A stretch of 64,000 nucleotides of DNA from Niastella koreensis GR20-10. Lineage in GTDB: Bacteria > Bacteroidota > Bacteroidia > Chitinophagales > Chitinophagaceae. The notes under the pieces are model-generated. The model was not told where the DNA came from. It saw nothing but the letters and a program-made list of their open reading frames with translations, and made no database searches. The position numbers and the translations under genes were made by a program. Position 1 is the first letter of the stretch. Each line of letters opens with the position of its first letter. The stretch spans positions 6,584,744-6,648,743 of the forward strand of contig NC_016609.1 in the NCBI RefSeq assembly GCF_000246855.1, given 5' to 3'. Positions 61,964 to 64,000 of the stretch are shown here, one piece after another.

Positions 61964-62794
61964 TTATTTCATTATGCGCTCAAAACGCTGTACAATTCTA
62001 ATAAAACCTATGGTGGCCATCCTGAACTTAAACATGTTGTAGGCCCCGTTCATATGCAGCCGGTTTAACAACAACCGGTTCATGTTCTTCATGGGCATTT
62101 TATTTAACCGGTCGCCTACTTTAAAGGCATACCGTACCCCATATTTTTTCAGAATACCGAACATGGCTTTTTGCTTAACAGGATCATCTTTCATATAGGC
62201 GGCAAAAGGATAAGCAAAGGCTGGTTGATAAGGGATCCCCAACTCATCGAGCCGTTGTTTGCTCTGACGCATGTCTTCATCAATTTCATCCAGCGTCATA
62301 TGGTGGTAGCTCTGGTGATACATGGTATGCAGGCCATATTGAACCCTTTCACGGCAAATTTCTTTTGCTTCTTCTACCAGCATAAACTCTCCCTCGGCCC
62401 GCGGGCCAAGGTTATCGGGTGTTTGCACAAAACCGGCAACTATGAAAATATTGGCCTTACAGTTGAATTCTTTTAATAAAGGATACAGATCGGTATAATT
62501 ATCCCTGAAACCATCATCGAGCGTAATCATGAGCGGGTTAGGCGGCAGCGGCGTACCTTTCTCAATATAATCGATCATATCGCTGAGGAAAATGGTATTG
62601 TAGCCCTTTTTTGTAATGTACTCCAGGTGTTCGCGCATGCGCGAAGTAGCAACAGTTAAAAAATCGGGTTTCTTTGTACTGCTGATCTTATGATAAACCA
62701 GTACGGGCAGTCCTTTAAAAAAGGGCCCGGCATATAAGTACATAAGAATAAAGATTATAACCAGGATTGCTACTGGTATTATTAGGTATACCAT
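61964..62794 (-). CDS. Membrane-anchored polysaccharide deacetylase (CE4-like), paralogue
   Basis: 276 residues; N-terminal membrane anchor MVYLIIPVAILVIIFILMYLYA. Catalytic and metal motifs: TLDDGFRDN (near residue 92), HTMYHQSYHHM (near 158) and FAYPFAAY. Roughly colinear with the protein at 60538-61380 over its full length, indicating a local duplication with an acetyltransferase gene between the copies. ATG at 62794, 35 bp before the acetyltransferase. Confidence 0.9.
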   Translation of the reverse strand: MVYLIIPVAILVIIFILMYLYAGPFFKGLPVLVYHKISSTKKPDFLTVATSRMREHLEYITKKGYNTIFLSDMIDYIEKGTPLPPNPLMITLDDGFRDNYTDLYPLLKEFNCKANIFIVAGFVQTPDNLGPRAEGEFMLVEEAKEICRERVQYGLHTMYHQSYHHMTLDEIDEDMRQSKQRLDELGIPYQPAFAYPFAAYMKDDPVKQKAMFGILKKYGVRYAFKVGDRLNKMPMKNMNRLLLNRLHMNGAYNMFKFRMATIGFIRIVQRFERIMK

Positions 62795-62883
62795 GGATTG
62801 GGTTGTTGTGGTTTATAAAAATTTATAATGAGGTGCAGCACTTTGGTCCTAAAAGAAAGATACCCTTTTTGCTGTTTAAAAAA

Positions 62884-62917
62884 AAGCCCGGCAGCTATAT
62901 ATTTATTGCTGTCGGCG
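62884..62917 (-). terminator. Possible rho-independent terminator after the CapD-like gene
   Basis: GCCCGGCAGC (62886-62895) and GCTGTCGGC (62908-62916) pair with one imperfect position. Read on the minus strand the stem is followed by CTTTTTTTT (down to 62877). Lies about 110 bp after the stop at 63024. Confidence 0.55.
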
Positions 62918-63023
62918 CAAAAGGAATATTGTGCAGTAAAAGAAACAGGCAACAACCATCATAATACATTGCTAAGCGGGTCCCATCAATATACTATGGC
63001 TGCTGCCTGTTGAGGTTGGTGTT

Positions 63024-64000
63024 TCAATCGGCGGCCGTTGCTGTGTAGGCCTTATTAAGTTGAAGATCCAATTTTTCGTATTGAGAATTCTTGCTCTTGA
63101 ATTCGGGCACCAGTTCTTTCATCTTTTTCACTATGCCATAATTATCTTCCAGGCGGCCCATGCTGATCAATTCTTCAATATCTCTTACAACTTTATGTGA
63201 GCAGGGTATTACCTTCGCAATTTTGATTTTCTCGTGGTGCGTTGGCAATGTCTTCTCCTTCTCGTTCAGCAACTCTTCATACAATTTTTCGCCAGGACGC
63301 AAACCACTAAATACGATCTTGATATCTTCATCGGGTGTTAAACCAGCCAGGCGGATCATCTTCAATGCCAGGTCAACGATCTTTACCGGTTTACCCATAT
63401 CGAATACAAATATTTCAGTGCCTTTACCCATGATCGCCGCTTCCATTACCAGTTGAACCGCTTCGGGAATGGTCATAAAGTAGCGGGTGATCTCCGGGTG
63501 GGTTACAGTAACCGGCCCGCCATGTTGAATTTGTTGGCGGAACCTGGGGATCACAGAACCATTTGAACCCAGCACGTTTCCAAAACGGGTGGTGATGAAT
63601 TTGGTTTTAGTGCCGCTCACTCCATTTTTGTTATCTCCATTGATAAGGCCCATGATAGTTTGATCTACCAGGTTGTCTGCAACGGAACTCAACGACTGTA
63701 CATACATTTCAGCTATCCGTTTGGAGGTGCCCATTACGTTGGTTGGGTTTACCGCCTTATCGGTTGAGATCATCACAAACTTGTGCACGTTGTACAGTAC
63801 AGACAGGTCGGCAATGATCTTTGTTCCCATAACATTGGTAAGAATAGCTTCCGATGGATGCCTCTCCATCATGGGCACATGCTTATAAGCTGCGGCATGG
63901 AACACAAAGTGCGGACGGTATTCGCGGAAAGGGATCTGCATGCGGTTGCGATCGCGAATATTCCCAATAAAGACCTTAATATCTGAACCCTGGAATTTTT
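63024..64000 (-). CDS. CapD-like nucleotide-sugar dehydratase/epimerase (C-terminal part, cut by window edge)
   Basis: About 325 C-terminal residues are visible; the reading frame continues past base 64000 (FQGSDIKVFIGNIRDRNRMQ precedes the first internal ATG). Extended short-chain dehydrogenase of the polysaccharide biosynthesis type: HAAAYKHVPMME, STDKAVNPTNVMGTSKRIAE (Met replaces the usual Tyr of the YxxxK motif, as in the CapD subfamily), TRFGNVLGSNGSVIPRF and SGLRPGEKLYEELL. The full protein is expected to be a roughly 600-residue inner-membrane enzyme making a UDP-sugar for capsule or O-antigen. Neighbouring deacetylases support an exopolysaccharide role. Confidence 0.92.
   Translation of the reverse strand, partial: KFQGSDIKVFIGNIRDRNRMQIPFREYRPHFVFHAAAYKHVPMMERHPSEAILTNVMGTKIIADLSVLYNVHKFVMISTDKAVNPTNVMGTSKRIAEMYVQSLSSVADNLVDQTIMGLINGDNKNGVSGTKTKFITTRFGNVLGSNGSVIPRFRQQIQHGGPVTVTHPEITRYFMTIPEAVQLVMEAAIMGKGTEIFVFDMGKPVKIVDLALKMIRLAGLTPDEDIKIVFSGLRPGEKLYEELLNEKEKTLPTHHEKIKIAKVIPCSHKVVRDIEELISMGRLEDNYGIVKKMKELVPEFKSKNSQYEKLDLQLNKAYTATAAD

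Overview
The window looks like a chromosomal segment of a Bacteroidota soil or plant-associated bacterium, most likely family Chitinophagaceae (Niastella/Chitinophaga-like). The evidence is two SusC/SusD pairs, FecR/ECF-sigma regulation, type IX secretion (T9SS) C-terminal sorting domains, a G8/PA14/PKD surface protein and medium GC content. The genus is an inference from gene style; no rRNA is present to confirm it.

Positions 1-35,000 hold one very long minus-strand pectin/galacturonan utilisation locus. In transcription order it carries a SusC/SusD pair (34994-29890), a DUF5123-type surface lipoprotein, a PL1-like pectate lyase, a CE12-type rhamnogalacturonan acetylesterase, a 2693-residue T9SS exported protein carrying both a pectate lyase and a pectinesterase domain, an alpha/beta-hydrolase esterase, a stand-alone pectinesterase and a GH43. 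An ECF sigma factor and FecR anti-sigma follow, then a second SusC (with STN domain)/SusD pair, a GH28 polygalacturonase, a GH105 unsaturated-uronyl hydrolase, tagaturonate reductase (uxaB) and altronate dehydratase (uxaA, cut by the left edge). Pectin would be de-esterified and cut at the surface, imported by SusCD, trimmed by GH28/GH105 and fed into the galacturonate catabolic route. A divergent LacI-family gene at 35545 probably controls the first SusCD end of the locus. A perfect 20-bp palindrome and a degenerate copy lie in the shared intergenic region.

Positions 36,600-39,360 carry a nine-copy 21-bp tandem array, rpiA and a MocR-type regulator. Positions 39,394-53,868 are a nitrate assimilation island: on the minus strand nirB, nirD, an alginate-export-type porin, a NarK-type transporter, a nitrate reductase fused to a NirB/NasC-like flavoprotein, a NirA-like protein without siroheme cysteines fused to rubredoxin, a SelW-like thioredoxin-fold protein and mobA. 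On the plus strand, divergent from nirB, are a Crp/Fnr regulator with an N-terminal cysteine cluster and cobA, which supplies the siroheme precursor.

Positions 54,200-56,000 hold small genes (an IucB-like acetyltransferase, a small membrane protein, a YtxH protein). 56,094-59,900 is a large Tat-signal G8/PA14/PKD/T9SS surface protein. 60,538-64,000 is part of an exopolysaccharide cluster: two membrane-anchored polysaccharide deacetylases flanking a hexapeptide acetyltransferase, then a CapD-like nucleotide-sugar dehydratase cut by the right edge.

A feature running through the whole window is that many intergenic spaces are filled with short repeated words (GTTCCAAG-, GTTGACA-, GGCTTTT-, TTATTAAG-type and others), some beginning exactly at stop codons. 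No tRNA, rRNA, CRISPR array, transposase or insertion sequence was seen.
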